DNA from: Paracoccaceae bacterium
GTDB taxonomy: Bacteria; Pseudomonadota; Alphaproteobacteria; Rhodobacterales; Rhodobacteraceae
Direction: 5' to 3'
Assembly (NCBI GenBank): GCA_007128865.1
Contig: SKWP01000310.1
Coordinates: 1-5,826 of the forward strand
Length of the DNA stretch: 5,826 nucleotides
Numbering within the stretch: the first letter of the stretch is position 1; each line of letters begins with the position of its first letter. The notes beneath the pieces are model-generated. The model was not told where the DNA came from and did no database searches. It worked only from the letters and a program-made list of their open reading frames with translations. Positions 5,342 through 5,826 of this stretch are shown in pieces. The translations under genes and the position numbers were made by a program.

Positions 5342-5826
5342 ATGCAGGCGATCCGCGCTGCCTTTCCGCGCCCGGCCCCGTGCCGGAGCATCGTTGCCAC
5401 GGTCATGGCGCTGGCAATGTCCTGCCTGCCGGTTCCGGCCATTGCGCAATCGGCATCCGAAGGCGCCCTGGCCACGACCCCGGCGCGCGCGGCGCAGGTG
5501 ACGGGCTTTCGTTCCGCCCGCTTCGGCATGACCGAAGACGCGGTGCGCGCCGCCGCCGCCGCCGATTTCGCCATCGACCCCGACGCCCTTATGGATGGCA
5601 TCAACACTGTCGAACGTACCCGCGTGCTGACCGCGCTGGTGCCCGGTGTGCTGCCCGAGGGCGGCACCGCGCAGCTTTCCTACATCTTCGGCTACCGCAG
5701 CAAGGCGCTGATCCAGGTCGGGCTGCTGTGGAACGCGGGCACCGACCCCGACCTGACGCCGGACACCATCGCCGCCAACGGCGACGTGCTGCAGGCGCAT
5801 TTCCTGAATGCCGGCCATGTCGCCGA
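5342..5826 (+). CDS. Secreted (periplasmic) protein of unknown function, N-terminal 161 residues, cut by the window edge
   Basis: The frame is open from ATG at 5342 to the right edge, with AGGGGA (5330-5335) 6 nt upstream as Shine-Dalgarno. Residues 1-35 look like a Sec signal peptide: Arg at 5, 10 and 15, a hydrophobic core IVATVMALAMSCL (17-29), and a likely signal peptidase I site after AIA (33-35). The mature part begins with an Ala-rich tail, then GFRSARFGMTEDAVR (55-69), an acidic helix-like stretch to about residue 100, and SYIFGYRSKALIQVGLLW (113-130), which looks like paired beta-strands. Third positions are strongly G/C and the composition is that of a real gene. I do not recognise the family; it resembles conserved hypothetical envelope proteins of alphaproteobacteria. 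It has no visible operon partner on the left and is separated by 538 bp from the RTX gene on the same strand. Confidence 0.8.
   Translation, partial: MQAIRAAFPRPAPCRSIVATVMALAMSCLPVPAIAQSASEGALATTPARAAQVTGFRSARFGMTEDAVRAAAAADFAIDPDALMDGINTVERTRVLTALVPGVLPEGGTAQLSYIFGYRSKALIQVGLLWNAGTDPDLTPDTIAANGDVLQAHFLNAGHVA

Noticed and set aside
4998..5501. 167-codon plus-strand frame spanning the intergenic region
   Set aside because: It overlaps the start and signal peptide of the secreted-protein gene in another frame, and its composition becomes Arg/Pro-rich as in shadow frames. It has no Shine-Dalgarno or motif.

Overview
The window looks like chromosomal DNA of a GC-rich alphaproteobacterium, most likely from the Rhodobacterales. 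I infer this from the sequence character of the PNPase and S15 proteins, the strong G/C bias at third codon positions, and the RTX-type protein, which resembles those common in that order. No mobile element, CRISPR array, rRNA or tRNA is visible.

Left half, minus strand, read from right to left: rpsO (ribosomal protein S15, 3395-3126), an intrinsic terminator (3102-3076), an SLC13-type permease carrying two cytoplasmic RCK_C/TrkA-C domains (2947-1103), and the 5' part of pnp (polynucleotide phosphorylase, 907 to beyond the window edge). In most bacteria rpsO and pnp are adjacent. Here an 1.8-kb transporter gene sits between them, and truB, often found upstream of rpsO, is not there. The untranslated leaders of rpsO and pnp both contain inverted repeats placed to affect translation initiation. 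In rpsO a 10-bp stem would pair over the start codon. In pnp a hairpin abuts the Shine-Dalgarno.

Right half, plus strand: a divergently oriented gene (3643-4803) encodes an N-terminally anchored, Asp/Pro-rich RTX calcium-binding protein with 15 contiguous nonapeptides arranged in a higher-order 36-residue pattern. A 538-bp stretch follows (4804-5341) with no confident gene, but with a distinctly AT-rich island that holds a possible 14-codon ORF. At the right edge begins a secreted protein of unknown function (5342 to beyond the edge) with a clear signal peptide.

Functionally, rpsO and pnp are core translation and RNA-decay genes. The permease, the RTX protein and the secreted protein are accessory or envelope functions with no demonstrable link to them. 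I see no convincing multi-gene novel system. The most testable observations are the two structured leaders, the rpsO-permease-pnp gene order, and the higher-order RTX repeat.
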